This document shows positions 1 to 8,731 of a DNA stretch of 64,000 nt, in pieces. The notes under the pieces are model-generated. The model was not told where the DNA came from. It worked only from the letters and a program-made list of their open reading frames with translations, and did not search any database. This DNA is from Sabulibacter ruber (GTDB lineage Bacteria > Bacteroidota > Bacteroidia > Cytophagales > Hymenobacteraceae): positions 806,001 to 870,000 of the forward strand of contig NZ_JAFFID010000001.1 of NCBI RefSeq assembly GCF_017355955.1, in the 5' to 3' direction. Every line of letters starts with the position of its first letter. Positions within the stretch are counted from its first letter, which is position 1. Position numbers and translations under genes: made by a program.

Positions 1-1669
1 CGGTACCACTCACTTTGAACTGATACTCTTCTGTAGGTTGGTCATGGAGTACAACCACCACAGTATCTTTCTCGGTGGTCCTGATCTTGTACTCCACCTC
101 CGTGGTAAAGAAGGGAGTAGCTGTGCTGGAAGTAGACTGATTTGTTTTGATGTAGATGTGGTTTCCTTCCTGCGCCCATGCCACGTCAAAGTAAGGGTAT
201 CCCTCGCCATACACCCACTGGTCAAAGAAATACTGGAAGGACTTGCCGCTCACCCGCTCCACTACCTGCTGGAAGTTTCGGGTATTGGCCACCTGGTACC
301 TGTATTCCTGCCGGTACTCGCGTAGAATCTGGAAAAAAAGCGCATCATTCTGCAACGCATGCCGAAGCATGTGCAGTACCATGGCTCCCTTGCGGTAAGA
401 AAGCGCTGAACTGAAAATACGGGCAACATTGGTGCTGTCTTTCACAAACACAGATCCCTGCGGTTGTCCCAGGGCACTTTGGTTCGCCCGATTGATCCAA
501 GCTATCTGCTCGCCGGGCAGCAGTCTCTCCAAAGCCAGGTATTCACTGTAAGAAGCAAAACCCTCGTTCAGCCAGATATGGCTCCAGTCGGCGCAGGTTA
601 CTTCATCACCCCACCACTGGTGAGCCAGTTCATGCGCCGTAAGCGTAAACTCAAAGGAAGATTGGGTGGTCATGGTTTGGTGCTCCATGCCCCCGCCAAT
701 GGGTGCCATGCTGTGCCCGTATTTCTCCTTATGGAACGGATAAAGGCCGAACAATTCTGAAAAGAGTTGCAGGAAATGTCCAGTGCGGTCTATATCAGTT
801 TTAACAGCGTTCAATGAGCCCGGGTAGATATAGTTCTGCACCAAAACCTGCGCAGGCGCACCTGGAATCTGGACCTGGAACGAATACTCGTCATAGTGGG
901 CCACGGCCACTGAGATCAAGTAGTAAGCTATCGGGTAATTTGATTTCCACTCATACCGGTGCTTTTGGTTGGGCAAGGGAGTAACGCGCTGCAACACCCC
1001 GTTAGAACCTACTTTGTTGGCCACATTGGTGGTTACCCAAACATCTACAGAATCGGCTTTGTCGCTCAGCAACTGCTTACAGGGAAACCACTCTGAGGCG
1101 GCAAATGGCTCACTTAAACTCCAGGTAACCCCTCCCCATGGGTTGGAAGCCGCGTTGAATCCGTTACCGATGGCTGCCCCTGCCCCTGATGGGGCCCTGC
1201 CCGCATAGAAGACCTGCACCCGGAACTTGCCTTGCCTGGCCTTAGCCGCAGGAAAGGTTGCTACTGCCTCGCTGCCAGAACGTCTTACCGCGCTTGACAC
1301 CCCATCTACCAACACTTGCTGAATGGTGAAATTAGGGTGCAACTCAAAGGCGAACTCAGAAAGAGAATTCCCCTCCACAGAGCCAAACAAAGTAACGTTC
1401 CCGCTTATGTCCAGGGAGTTCTGTTCAACATTCAGGTCCAGCTTATACCAGTGCAGATCATACTGCCTCATCATCTCCCGGTGCTCCTCAGAGGTGATCC
1501 CGTCGGCTAACAGCAAAGGGGTAGTGGTAAGCCTGGCAGCGGCACATGGGTGCTCATCTTTGTGTTGGGCCCAGGTCTGGCTCCAACCGCTTAAAACCAG
1601 GAAAATGATACAGGCAATGAATACCCTTGCGAAGGATGGTGAATAAGGTTCAGGCAAGTGGAAGCGCAT
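1..1669 (-). CDS. M1 family zinc aminopeptidase, exported; 3' end beyond the window
   Basis: The gene reads leftward from an ATG at 1669 and is cut by the window edge after about 556 codons. The N-terminus carries a signal peptide (hydrophobic core VFIACIIFLVLSG, likely cleavage after WAQ). A beta-rich N-terminal domain follows, then the M1 substrate motif as GGMEH (usual form GAMEN) and the zinc site HELAHQWWGDE with NEGFAS, that is HEXXH-18-E (about His346, His350, Glu369). M1 enzymes remove N-terminal residues from peptides; the signal peptide places this one outside the cytoplasm. Many Bacteroidota relatives end in a T9SS sorting domain, but that part would lie outside the window. The family call is firm; specificity is unknown. 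Confidence 0.93.
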   Translation of the reverse strand, partial: MRFHLPEPYSPSFARVFIACIIFLVLSGWSQTWAQHKDEHPCAAARLTTTPLLLADGITSEEHREMMRQYDLHWYKLDLNVEQNSLDISGNVTLFGSVEGNSLSEFAFELHPNFTIQQVLVDGVSSAVRRSGSEAVATFPAAKARQGKFRVQVFYAGRAPSGAGAAIGNGFNAASNPWGGVTWSLSEPFAASEWFPCKQLLSDKADSVDVWVTTNVANKVGSNGVLQRVTPLPNQKHRYEWKSNYPIAYYLISVAVAHYDEYSFQVQIPGAPAQVLVQNYIYPGSLNAVKTDIDRTGHFLQLFSELFGLYPFHKEKYGHSMAPIGGGMEHQTMTTQSSFEFTLTAHELAHQWWGDEVTCADWSHIWLNEGFASYSEYLALERLLPGEQIAWINRANQSALGQPQGSVFVKDSTNVARIFSSALSYRKGAMVLHMLRHALQNDALFFQILREYRQEYRYQVANTRNFQQVVERVSGKSFQYFFDQWVYGEGYPYFDVAWAQEGNHIYIKTNQSTSSTATPFFTTEVEYKIRTTEKDTVVVVLHDQPTEEYQFKVSGT

Positions 1670-1714
1670 ACCGGCTATACGGGAAGACCCGGGAAAAATG
1701 TAGTAGTAAAACGC

Positions 1715-1750
1715 GGAAAAGGCCCGGAAAGTATTTTCCGGGCCTTTTCC
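1715..1750 (-). terminator. Intrinsic terminator hairpin
   Basis: A perfect 16-bp stem (1715-1730 against 1735-1750) with a 4-nt loop lies just after the stop codon of the T9SS-sorted protein gene at 1770. It probably ends that leftward transcript before the M1 gene. No clean T-run follows, so termination is inferred from position and stem strength. Confidence 0.75.
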
Positions 1751-1769
1751 CAAAACTACACAGAAAACG

Positions 1770-2828
1770 CTACTGCACCACTACTTTGCTTGATTGGGCT
1801 GTATTCCCAATCTGCAATTGTACCACGTACACTCCTTTCCCAAATTTGGTCAGATCCAAGGCTTTGGAGTAATTCCCCTGGATAGTTCCCAGATCTTCCT
1901 GGTAAACGGTTTTTCCCTGACCATTCACTACCCGCACCTGGGCCTTGGTTTTCTTGGGCACGTTGAAAGCCAGGTTCACTTTGCCGCTGGTGGGGTTAGG
2001 GAAATACGTTACTTCCAGGTTACTCGCCTTAGCCTCTGCTTTCCTCCGGTTGGCCCTGGCTTCTTTTTTACTGAGGGGTGCTTTTGCTGGCTTCAGAATA
2101 ATGAATCTGGCAGTACCCTCATCAGTAAACCTGGTAGCTTCATACTCCCCTTCCTCCAGAATAAACTTGGAGTCGCTATTCTTTAGCCGAAAAATTTTAA
2201 GGTCGCCGGTTTCATCTTTCTCCACCTGAATCCGCTGCCTTAAGAGGAAGGTATCTGGTCTGGTGTGCAGCAATGAATCTACCCGAAAGAAAGTACGTCC
2301 CCTAACCAGTGAATCCAGAATAATATGGGATCTCAGCCGCACGGAATCTCCTGATAGGTAAATCACTTTTGACTCAAGGTCCCTGACCCGGCCAGCATCC
2401 ATGGTTTCTATGCCATAGACCTTCACACCTTTCAACCTCCTGAAGACGGAGACTGGTACAGCAGACCTGAACTGGACGGCTTTCAGGGAATCTCCCGCAT
2501 GTAAAGAGAATATCCGGGTTGGGCTCAGGTTTTCCCCGTGTCTTATTCTAGCCGGTTTAATTTTCTTAGCTCCCAATTGTTTAAAAGAGGTACCACTTTC
2601 CTCTAGTTTCTTCACCACCTCTTGCAGTGACTTACCTTCCTTAACGGTGAGGGTAGTATCCAGCAACAGGAATTCGCCATCCTCCTCTTTCAGGATTTTT
2701 ACCTTCGCCTGTTTAGTGGGCGCAGCCTTATCTTTCTGTTTTGTCTGGGCCAGCACGGGGAAAAATGCGCTTGCCCCCAAAAGCACCATAGAGGCCAGGC
2801 ATTGCAGCAAGTATTGTTTCTTCTCCAT
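1770..2828 (-). CDS. Secreted protein with T9SS type A C-terminal sorting domain
   Basis: The protein has 352 residues. A signal peptide (LLQCLASMVLLGASAFFPVLAQ) is followed by a lysine-rich, apparently unstructured stretch and a central region of unrecognised fold. The last 80 or so residues form a T9SS sorting domain: YFPNPTSGKVNLAF, then KTVYQEDLG, and a final GVYVVQLQIG...SSKVVVQ. It should cross the inner membrane by Sec, the outer membrane by the type IX system, and end on the surface or in the medium. It is divergent from the sensor kinase gene at 2976. No enzymatic motif is visible, so its function is unknown. Confidence 0.85.
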   Translation of the reverse strand: MEKKQYLLQCLASMVLLGASAFFPVLAQTKQKDKAAPTKQAKVKILKEEDGEFLLLDTTLTVKEGKSLQEVVKKLEESGTSFKQLGAKKIKPARIRHGENLSPTRIFSLHAGDSLKAVQFRSAVPVSVFRRLKGVKVYGIETMDAGRVRDLESKVIYLSGDSVRLRSHIILDSLVRGRTFFRVDSLLHTRPDTFLLRQRIQVEKDETGDLKIFRLKNSDSKFILEEGEYEATRFTDEGTARFIILKPAKAPLSKKEARANRRKAEAKASNLEVTYFPNPTSGKVNLAFNVPKKTKAQVRVVNGQGKTVYQEDLGTIQGNYSKALDLTKFGKGVYVVQLQIGNTAQSSKVVVQ

Positions 2829-2942
2829 AAAATTAATAATTTAGGTAGTGCTAAATAGTTGATTGATACAATATTACTGGGTATCTTTTTGAGAAGAGGT
2901 TAAGGCTTGGTTAAAGTCTGTTAATGAAAAGTTAAAGATGAA

Positions 2943-2970
2943 TTTGCCCTCAAATAACCCTTTATCTTTG
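2943..2970 (+). promoter_or_regulatory. Bacteroidota-type promoter of the sensor kinase gene
   Basis: TATCTTTG at 2963-2970 fits the TAnnTTTG -7 element, and TTTG at 2943-2946 may be the -33 element, although the 16-nt spacing is short. The first ATG is only 5 nt beyond the -7 box, so the transcript would be leaderless or nearly so. Confidence 0.55.
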
Positions 2971-2975
2971 TTGTG

Positions 2976-5105
2976 ATGAGAAAGAAAACACTGCTTTGGG
3001 TTATTGTACTGATGAGCATCTCCCTCATAGGGCTGATAGGATTCCAGGTATACTGGATCCAGCATGCAGTACAAATGGAGGAAGAGGTTTTTGACCGGAA
3101 TGTGAACGATGCGCTTCATCAGGTAGCCCGCCGGTTGGAGACCCAGGAGGCCATGCACTTCCTGAAAGAAGAAGCTCCCCAAATCACGGCTGCGGCCTTA
3201 ACCTTAGATGCTCCGGTTGCAGAAATAACCAAAGACGAGGACCCTAAGCCAACTCAGAAACTACAGAAGAAACCGGCCCCAAAAGGCTCTTTTAATCTGA
3301 AAGTAAAGTACACCGAAACAGAAGTTCCTGAAGGGCCAGTACTGGAGCCGGTACGCATAAAGGTTTCTCCATCCCAGGCGCTTACCGAGGTCCATGGATT
3401 CGGCGGGGAAACCGTTCTGAAAGGCGTAAGAATCCCCCACGGGAAAGCCGTAGTAACCGGGAAAGAGCCTATTGAGATCTTCGGGAAAGGTGCCACAGAC
3501 TCTGTAGTGGTATGGAAAGTTCTCGCTTCCCAGGCCCGGCACGCAGATTCTGTTCTGAAAAAAGGCACGGTGCGGTACTATCACCGAAACAACTCTGATA
3601 CTGATGTTGTGTTCCGGGTGGACAGAGACACCCTCTACCCTGCCCGGGCAAATGAGTTAATCAGGCTCATTAACCCAAAAGACATTAAATCCATTGAAGT
3701 GAAGGGCAAGGCCATTGATATCTTAACCGATACCCTCATCACGAAACAGCTCAGGAAAGCCTTTACCTTATCCGTAGACACGTTACTAACCGGGCACCGG
3801 TATATTGCCGCCAAAAAAGGAGCCTCCCAGCCCCTCACCGCCGTTTACCATTCCTCCACTGATTTTACCCGGCCAGTTACGCCTACCAGAAGTCAAGCTA
3901 CCCGGGAAAGAACTGCGGCTCCTGCCCACCGGGCCACCCCAGAAAAAGAGAAGCACCAGAAAGCCCAGGCCAAAGCCCAGCACCTGAACCAGGTAATGCA
4001 GCAGATGGCCGTAGAGTACGTGCGTAAAGAGAAACCCCTGGCCGAGCGCTTACACCAACTGAACCTGCAGGAACTGTTGGCCGCCGAGCTTCATAACCGC
4101 AGCATCTCTACTCCTTACCATTGCTCTCTGCAGTCTGCGGCCAACTCTAAAAACGCGAGTATAGTACTGGCTTCTTCTGGCAATAGCCTTATTCCTACTA
4201 ACCTGCAGGAAAATGAATACGCGGTACGGCTGTTCCCGAACGATGTGATGACCGCCCCTAGCTTCCTGTTGCTCAAGTTCCCGAACCGTAACTTGTACGT
4301 GTGGCAGAGCCTGCTGCTTCCTTCAGTCATCTCGGTTTTGTTCACGTTGATCATCATTCTCACCTTTTCTTTCACGCTGTACACCATTCTGCGTCAGAAG
4401 AAGATTTCTGAGATCAAGAACGATTTCATCAACAACATGACGCATGAGTTCAAAACGCCCATCGCTACTATTTCCCTGGCTTTGGATGCGCTGGTGAACC
4501 CCAAGGTGCGCTCAGACGAGGTGCGGGTAAATTACTACGCCCGCATCATCCGGGACGAGAACAAGCGCATGCACCAGCAGGTGGAGAAAGTGCTGCAAAC
4601 CGCCCAGATGGAGCGGCAGTCTATTCAACTGGCCTGTGAGAAAGTGGATGTGCACCAACTCATCAGGAAAGCCGCCGAGCCGTTCCAGCTCCACATTGAG
4701 CAGCGGCAGGGCGCCCTGGATCTGAAACTGGATGCGCAGGAACCCTTTGTCTGGGCCGATCCCGGTCACCTGGCCAACATGGTCGCCAACCTGCTGGACA
4801 ACGCCAATAAGTACTCGCCCAATGCGCCTAAGATTGTGATCCAAACCACCACCATCTCCAAAGGGCTGCACATCTCGGTGGAAGACCAGGGTGTGGGCAT
4901 GTCACGGGAGGCGCAGAAACGGGTGTTTGACAAGTTCTACCGCGTGCCCACCGGCAACGTGCATAACGTGAAGGGCTTCGGGTTGGGGCTGAGCTACGTC
5001 AAAACCATGGCCGAGGCGCACTCCGGTAGCATCCACCTTCGCAGCGAATTAGGCAAGGGTAGCAAGTTTACCATTTGGCTGCCTTTTCAGAAAAACATCA
5101 GTTAA
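2976..5105 (+). CDS. Two-component sensor histidine kinase (RprX-like)
   Basis: The protein has 709 residues from the ATG at 2976; a GTG one codon earlier is the alternative. Order: transmembrane segment 1 (about 6-28), a large periplasmic region of about 410 residues, transmembrane segment 2 (about 445-470), the dimerisation/phosphoacceptor motif NNMTHEFKTPIATI with His at about 490, then a HATPase_c domain (N box LANMVANLLDNANKYSP, G1 DQGVGMS, F box DKFYRV, G2 GFGLGLSYVK). The soluble kinase part matches Bacteroides RprX-type kinases, but the sensor region is much longer and shows no fold I recognise. The response regulator follows 29 nt downstream, so the two form one operon. The signal is unknown. 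Confidence 0.93.
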   Translation: MRKKTLLWVIVLMSISLIGLIGFQVYWIQHAVQMEEEVFDRNVNDALHQVARRLETQEAMHFLKEEAPQITAAALTLDAPVAEITKDEDPKPTQKLQKKPAPKGSFNLKVKYTETEVPEGPVLEPVRIKVSPSQALTEVHGFGGETVLKGVRIPHGKAVVTGKEPIEIFGKGATDSVVVWKVLASQARHADSVLKKGTVRYYHRNNSDTDVVFRVDRDTLYPARANELIRLINPKDIKSIEVKGKAIDILTDTLITKQLRKAFTLSVDTLLTGHRYIAAKKGASQPLTAVYHSSTDFTRPVTPTRSQATRERTAAPAHRATPEKEKHQKAQAKAQHLNQVMQQMAVEYVRKEKPLAERLHQLNLQELLAAELHNRSISTPYHCSLQSAANSKNASIVLASSGNSLIPTNLQENEYAVRLFPNDVMTAPSFLLLKFPNRNLYVWQSLLLPSVISVLFTLIIILTFSFTLYTILRQKKISEIKNDFINNMTHEFKTPIATISLALDALVNPKVRSDEVRVNYYARIIRDENKRMHQQVEKVLQTAQMERQSIQLACEKVDVHQLIRKAAEPFQLHIEQRQGALDLKLDAQEPFVWADPGHLANMVANLLDNANKYSPNAPKIVIQTTTISKGLHISVEDQGVGMSREAQKRVFDKFYRVPTGNVHNVKGFGLGLSYVKTMAEAHSGSIHLRSELGKGSKFTIWLPFQKNIS

Positions 5106-5134
5106 TCAGATCGTTAACGTTAACCTATTAATCC

Positions 5135-5872
5135 ATGACTGCATTGTCTGCCACCCGCCTTCTGTTGGTTGAAGATGACCCAAACTTTGGGATGGTACTC
5201 AAAGATTACCTGGAGCTGCACGACTATGAGGTAACCCTCTGCACCGATGGCATGCAGGGTTTGCGCGCCTTCCAGAAAGACTCTTTTGATGCCTGTATCC
5301 TGGATGTGATGATGCCGCTCAAAGACGGTTTCTCCCTGGCCACCGACATCAAAAAGGCCGATCCCTTAATGCCGGTGATCTTCCTGACCGCCAAAGCCAT
5401 GAAGGCCGACATGCTGGAGGGTTTCCGGATTGGGGCCGATGACTACATCACCAAGCCCTTTGACTCTGAGATTCTGCTCTGCAAACTGAAAGCCATTCTG
5501 CAACGCAAAGTGACGCCGGCCACACCTGAAAAATCGGCCGCCACGGAGTACCAGTTAGGGCAATACCATTTCAATTTCAAGACCCGCCTGATCACCCGCG
5601 ACACTGAAACCCAGAAGCTATCACCCAAAGAGGCGGAATTGCTGCTGTTACTGTGCCAGTACCTCAATGACGTGCTCCCCAGAGAAGTGGCCCTGAGCAA
5701 AATCTGGAAAGACGATAACTACTTCACCGCCCGCAGCATGGATGTGTTTGTCACCAAACTCAGAAAATACCTGAAAGGCGACCCCAAAGTAGAGATCATC
5801 AACGTGCACGGCAACGGTTTCCGGTTAGTAGCTCCAGCCATTGAAGCCCAGGAGATCGCAACTCCGCTCTGA
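5135..5872 (+). CDS. OmpR-family response regulator (RprY-like)
   Basis: The protein has 245 residues. The receiver domain (about 6-120) has the acidic pair EDD near 13-15, phospho-acceptor Asp57 in ILDVMMP, Thr85 and Lys107 (ITKPF). A C-terminal winged-helix DNA-binding domain (about 140-235) has the usual LSPKEAELLLLL and SMDVFVTKLRKYL segments. It lies directly after the histidine kinase and should be its partner transcription factor. A strong element-A hairpin follows the stop codon and probably terminates the operon. The regulon is unknown. Confidence 0.93.
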   Translation: MTALSATRLLLVEDDPNFGMVLKDYLELHDYEVTLCTDGMQGLRAFQKDSFDACILDVMMPLKDGFSLATDIKKADPLMPVIFLTAKAMKADMLEGFRIGADDYITKPFDSEILLCKLKAILQRKVTPATPEKSAATEYQLGQYHFNFKTRLITRDTETQKLSPKEAELLLLLCQYLNDVLPREVALSKIWKDDNYFTARSMDVFVTKLRKYLKGDPKVEIINVHGNGFRLVAPAIEAQEIATPL

Positions 5873-5900
5873 TCTCAAATTGCGCTTGCCGCTTAAGTTC

Positions 5901-5953
5901 AGCTGCCCCGTTTCAAGGCTGTTTCTCTAAAGGAGCCTTAAAACGGGGCAGCT
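5901..5953. repeat. Element A copy 1, terminator-like palindrome
   Basis: Arms AGCTGCCCCGTTTCAAGGCT and AGCCTTAAAACGGGGCAGCT pair over 20 nt with few mismatches around a 13-nt loop, 28 bp after the response regulator. It has the idealised element-A core and the longest GC-rich stem on this side of the window, so it probably also acts as a terminator. Confidence 0.8.
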
Positions 5954-6172
5954 TATTTTATGAGGTCTTAACTAATTAGGGCCTGACTCTAGGTAAGGCA
6001 GGTAAAAGGCACGAGGAACATTCATTACATCTGATTTACGCCTGTTTTCCGGAAATCAGGTTCAAAACGAGCCTGCAGTAAACAATTCAGCAACGGAGAG
6101 ATAAAAAGGTCCGGAATTATTGAGCATATTCACAGCTTCAATAAGTACGCTGAACCATAAACCCTCAAGCAC
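5954..6172. other. Intergenic region upstream of coaD
   Basis: About 220 bp without a gene. It holds a degenerate element-A copy (6031-6069). I see no clear promoter for coaD and no RNA gene here. Confidence 0.5.
6031..6069. repeat. Element A copy 2 (degenerate)
   Basis: The core CGCCTGTTTTCCGGAAATCAGG is followed by TTCAAAACG. The central fold-back is intact, while the left outer arm is eroded. Confidence 0.6.
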
Positions 6173-6652
6173 ATGAAGCGCATTGCCATTTTTCCCGGCT
6201 CCTTTGATCCTTTCACCAACGGACACTATGATGTAGTGCAGCGGGGTTGCGAGCTGTTTGACAATGTGATTGTGGCCATTGGGAACAACAGCAGCAAGAG
6301 CCGTTATTTCTCGGTGCAGGATATGGTAACCATCATTGAGGGGGTCTTCAAAGACAACCCTAAAGTGTGGGTACAAGCCTACAAGGGCCTTACCGCCGAT
6401 TTCGCGAAGGAAGTGGGCGCACGTTTCCTGCTGCGCGGTTTACGCAACACCACCGATTTTGAGTACGAGAATACCATCGCGCAGGCCAACCGGCACGTGA
6501 ACCCAGATCTGGAAACGGTTTTCCTGATTACCTCTCCCCGCCTGGCCGCTATAAATTCTTCAATTATCAGAGAGATTCACCGCTTTGGAGGAGATGTACA
6601 GGATTTTATCCCTTTCCACCTTTCTTCATTGCCCTCAAATAATCCCGGATAA
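6173..6652 (+). CDS. coaD: Phosphopantetheine adenylyltransferase
   Basis: CoaD transfers AMP from ATP to 4'-phosphopantetheine to give dephospho-CoA, the penultimate step of coenzyme A synthesis in the cytoplasm. The 159 residues match the family's usual length. Visible are the nucleotidyltransferase motif GSFDPFTNGH near the N-terminus, the substrate segment LLRGLRNTTDFEYE, and the second ATP motif INSSIIREI. The last residues (FHLSSLPSNNPG) run 47 nt into the end of the convergent NUDIX gene, so the two 3' ends overlap on opposite strands. Confidence 0.97.
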   Translation: MKRIAIFPGSFDPFTNGHYDVVQRGCELFDNVIVAIGNNSSKSRYFSVQDMVTIIEGVFKDNPKVWVQAYKGLTADFAKEVGARFLLRGLRNTTDFEYENTIAQANRHVNPDLETVFLITSPRLAAINSSIIREIHRFGGDVQDFIPFHLSSLPSNNPG

Positions 6653-7289
6653 CGAACTGAATGGAGGCATAGGAATCTGGCAACACTTCCAACACTTCAT
6701 CGGGTGTCATGAACCGGACTTCCTCAATGAACTCCTCGGCTTGGGGTTTCATGTAGGTATCGTCCAGGCACTGCATGGTGAACCAGCTGGTCTTCTTCAG
6801 GATTTTCTTGCCTTTGTAAGCGTAGGAGTGCCAGGTGTTGGGAAGCTCGCCGGTAATGGCCACTTTGATGTTACACTCCTCCTCTACCTCGCGCAGGGCG
6901 CCTAATTGCACGTCTTCGCCTTTGTTGAGTTTCCCTTTAGGCAAATCCCAGATGCCCAAACGGTGGATCATGAGAAGTTTTCCGTCTTTCTCCACCAGCC
7001 CGCCGGCCGCCTTGATGATCTTGAACTGATCTTTCAGGTGCTCAATCAGTTTCTTCTTTTTCTCGGTGACCAACGTGAGGGAATCAAGCTTCTTCAGCTT
7101 TTTAACCTCCATCAATCTAACCAATCGATCAATCAAAACTGCGTCCACGTCGCGGATGAGCACGTCACCAACCAGGTCCTTGGAAGTAAATTGATCGTCT
7201 TTACCTAGCACCAAATCATATTTGTGCTTAAAGATTTTTTCACTGCTTTTCTTAATAATCAGTGGGATGTCGTTGATAAAGACATTCAT
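6606..7289 (-). CDS. NUDIX hydrolase with N-terminal extension domain
   Basis: I start this at the ATG at 7289 (227 residues), because the upstream extension to 7427 is unlike a real N-terminus and runs into the pyrE coding start. The NUDIX box is GKLNKGE then REVEEECNI: the glutamates that bind the metal-pyrophosphate are present, but the usual Gly near the end of the box is Asn. About 90 residues precede the NUDIX fold, a longer N-terminal region than in minimal family members. The enzyme should cleave a nucleoside diphosphate linked to another group; the substrate cannot be read from sequence. It overlaps coaD tail to tail. Confidence 0.88.
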   Translation of the reverse strand: MNVFINDIPLIIKKSSEKIFKHKYDLVLGKDDQFTSKDLVGDVLIRDVDAVLIDRLVRLMEVKKLKKLDSLTLVTEKKKKLIEHLKDQFKIIKAAGGLVEKDGKLLMIHRLGIWDLPKGKLNKGEDVQLGALREVEEECNIKVAITGELPNTWHSYAYKGKKILKKTSWFTMQCLDDTYMKPQAEEFIEEVRFMTPDEVLEVLPDSYASIQFVIRDYLRAMKKGGKG

Positions 7290-7402
7290 GAAGTAGTCGC
7301 TTTTGTACGGAGCGTATATTGATACAAAATAAGAAATAAAAATCATAGGGCACAAGACGTGCCCTGAGGGAAAAGATTTGCAGTATTTGCGTAATTTCGC
7401 CC

Positions 7403-8041
7403 ATGCCACACACAGAAACCGCCGCACAGATTGCGGCCTACCTCCTGGAAACCCAAGCGGTTCGGCTCCGTCCGGAGCAGCCTTTCAAGTGGAGCTCCGG
7501 CTGGAACTCCCCCATTTACTGCGATAACCGCGTTACGCTGTCTTATCCGCATATACGTTCTTACATTAAAAATGCGCTGGCAGACGCCATTCAGGCCCAG
7601 TTTCCAGATGTACAGGCCATTGCTGGCGTAGCCACGGCGGGCATTGCGCAGGGAGCACTGGTAGCAGATATACTGAATTTGCCGTACTTATACGTACGTC
7701 CTGAGCCAAAGAGCCACGGAATGGGCAACCAAATTGAAGGAAAATTAGAAGCCGGCCAGCGCATTGTGCTGGTGGAAGACCTTATTTCTACCGGAGGCTC
7801 CTCCCTCAAAGCTGCCAAAGCGGTGCAAAATGCCGGCGGCGAGGTCATTGGCATGGCGGCCATCTTCACCTACGGCTTCAACAAAGCCGACGAGAATTTC
7901 GCAGCTGCCGGCATCCCAACCGTGTGCCTGAGCAACTACAACGCCCTTTTAGACATTGCGGCCAACCAAGGCTACATCTCCTCAGAAGCTATCTCCACGC
8001 TGGAACAATGGCGCCAGCAACCCGAAACCTGGGGAAAGTAA
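7403..8041 (+). CDS. pyrE: Orotate phosphoribosyltransferase
   Basis: PyrE joins orotate to PRPP to give orotidine monophosphate in de novo pyrimidine synthesis. The 212 residues are normal for the family. The PRPP-binding signature is VLVEDLISTGGSS, and the flexible-loop residues are in RPEPKSHGMGNQIEG. It is transcribed away from the NUDIX gene across a gap of about 110 bp. CTP synthase (pyrG), the end of the same pathway, lies 8 kb downstream. Confidence 0.97.
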   Translation: MPHTETAAQIAAYLLETQAVRLRPEQPFKWSSGWNSPIYCDNRVTLSYPHIRSYIKNALADAIQAQFPDVQAIAGVATAGIAQGALVADILNLPYLYVRPEPKSHGMGNQIEGKLEAGQRIVLVEDLISTGGSSLKAAKAVQNAGGEVIGMAAIFTYGFNKADENFAAAGIPTVCLSNYNALLDIAANQGYISSEAISTLEQWRQQPETWGK

Positions 8042-8047
8042 AAATTT

Positions 8048-8231
8048 GAATGAGAGAATGAGTGATTGAGTGAATGGCAGAAGTAGAACAATTAAGAACT
8101 TGAGAGGTAGAACTCCACAGGCGCTTTAACTCTGGTTTTCGAAAAACAAGGCTAAAAACCGGAATTTACTCGTATCGCCTCATTTAGCACCTTTACACTC
8201 ACTCATTCTCTCAATCACTCAATCACTCATT
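8048..8231. repeat. Element B locus 1: inverted arms of degenerate 8-bp tandem repeats
   Basis: The left arm (8048-8077) consists of units such as GAATGAGA, GAATGAGT, GATTGAGT; the right arm (8196-8231) is the inverted form ending CAATCACTCATT directly before the ATG of the next gene. The element begins 7 nt after the pyrE stop and fills the whole gap. A degenerate element-A copy lies between the arms. Confidence 0.8.
8121..8162. repeat. Element A copy 3 (degenerate), nested in element B locus 1
   Basis: CTCTGGTTTTCGAAAAACAAGG followed by CTAAAAACC resembles the idealised element-A core with an eroded left outer arm. It lies between the two element-B arms. Confidence 0.6.
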
Positions 8232-8729
8232 ATGAAAATTGGCCTGCTCTCCGATACGCACGGGTACATGGATGACCGGATCCTGACGTTGCTCCAGGGA
8301 AGTGACGAAATCTGGCATGCCGGCGATTTTGGTACCGCCGAGGTTTCTGAGCGACTGGCGGAGGTTGCCCCGATCCGCGGGGTCTTCGGCAACATTGACG
8401 GCTCTGATGTGAAAGCCCTTCACCCAAAAACATTGCGGTTCAACTGTGAAGGTTTAGACGTGCTCATGACGCACATTGGCGGTTACCCCGGAAAATATGC
8501 ACCAGAGGTTCGGGCGCTCATCAAAGAAAATCCGCCGGGCCTGTTCATCTGCGGCCACTCCCACATCTTAAAAGTAATGCATGACGCCAGGCACGGGAAC
8601 TTGCTGCACCTGAATCCGGGGGCTGCCGGCAGGCACGGGTTTCACCGGGTACGCACCATGATGCGGTTTGAGATCCTGGAGGGCAAAGTACAGCACCTGC
8701 AGGCCATTGAGCTAGGTAAAAGGGCATAA
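8232..8729 (+). CDS. YfcE/MJ0936-type metallophosphoesterase
   Basis: The protein has 165 residues, a single calcineurin-like phosphoesterase domain. The two-metal site is complete: LSDTHG (Asp8, His10), HAGDFG, GVFGNIDG, MTHIGG and GHSHILK. Family members hydrolyse phosphodiesters or phosphomonoesters in vitro, and physiological substrates are mostly unknown. The start codon directly abuts a short-tandem-repeat arm, so the leader of this mRNA would consist largely of that repeat. A bidirectional terminator separates it from the small basic protein gene. Confidence 0.9.
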   Translation: MKIGLLSDTHGYMDDRILTLLQGSDEIWHAGDFGTAEVSERLAEVAPIRGVFGNIDGSDVKALHPKTLRFNCEGLDVLMTHIGGYPGKYAPEVRALIKENPPGLFICGHSHILKVMHDARHGNLLHLNPGAAGRHGFHRVRTMMRFEILEGKVQHLQAIELGKRA

Positions 8730-8731
8730 AA

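Noticed and set aside
7290..7427. N-terminal extension of the NUDIX gene
   Set aside because: It overlaps the pyrE start region and has no family match; the ATG at 7289 fits.
8048..8231. CRISPR array
   Set aside because: Units are 7-8 bp without spacers and inverted between arms; no cas genes are nearby.
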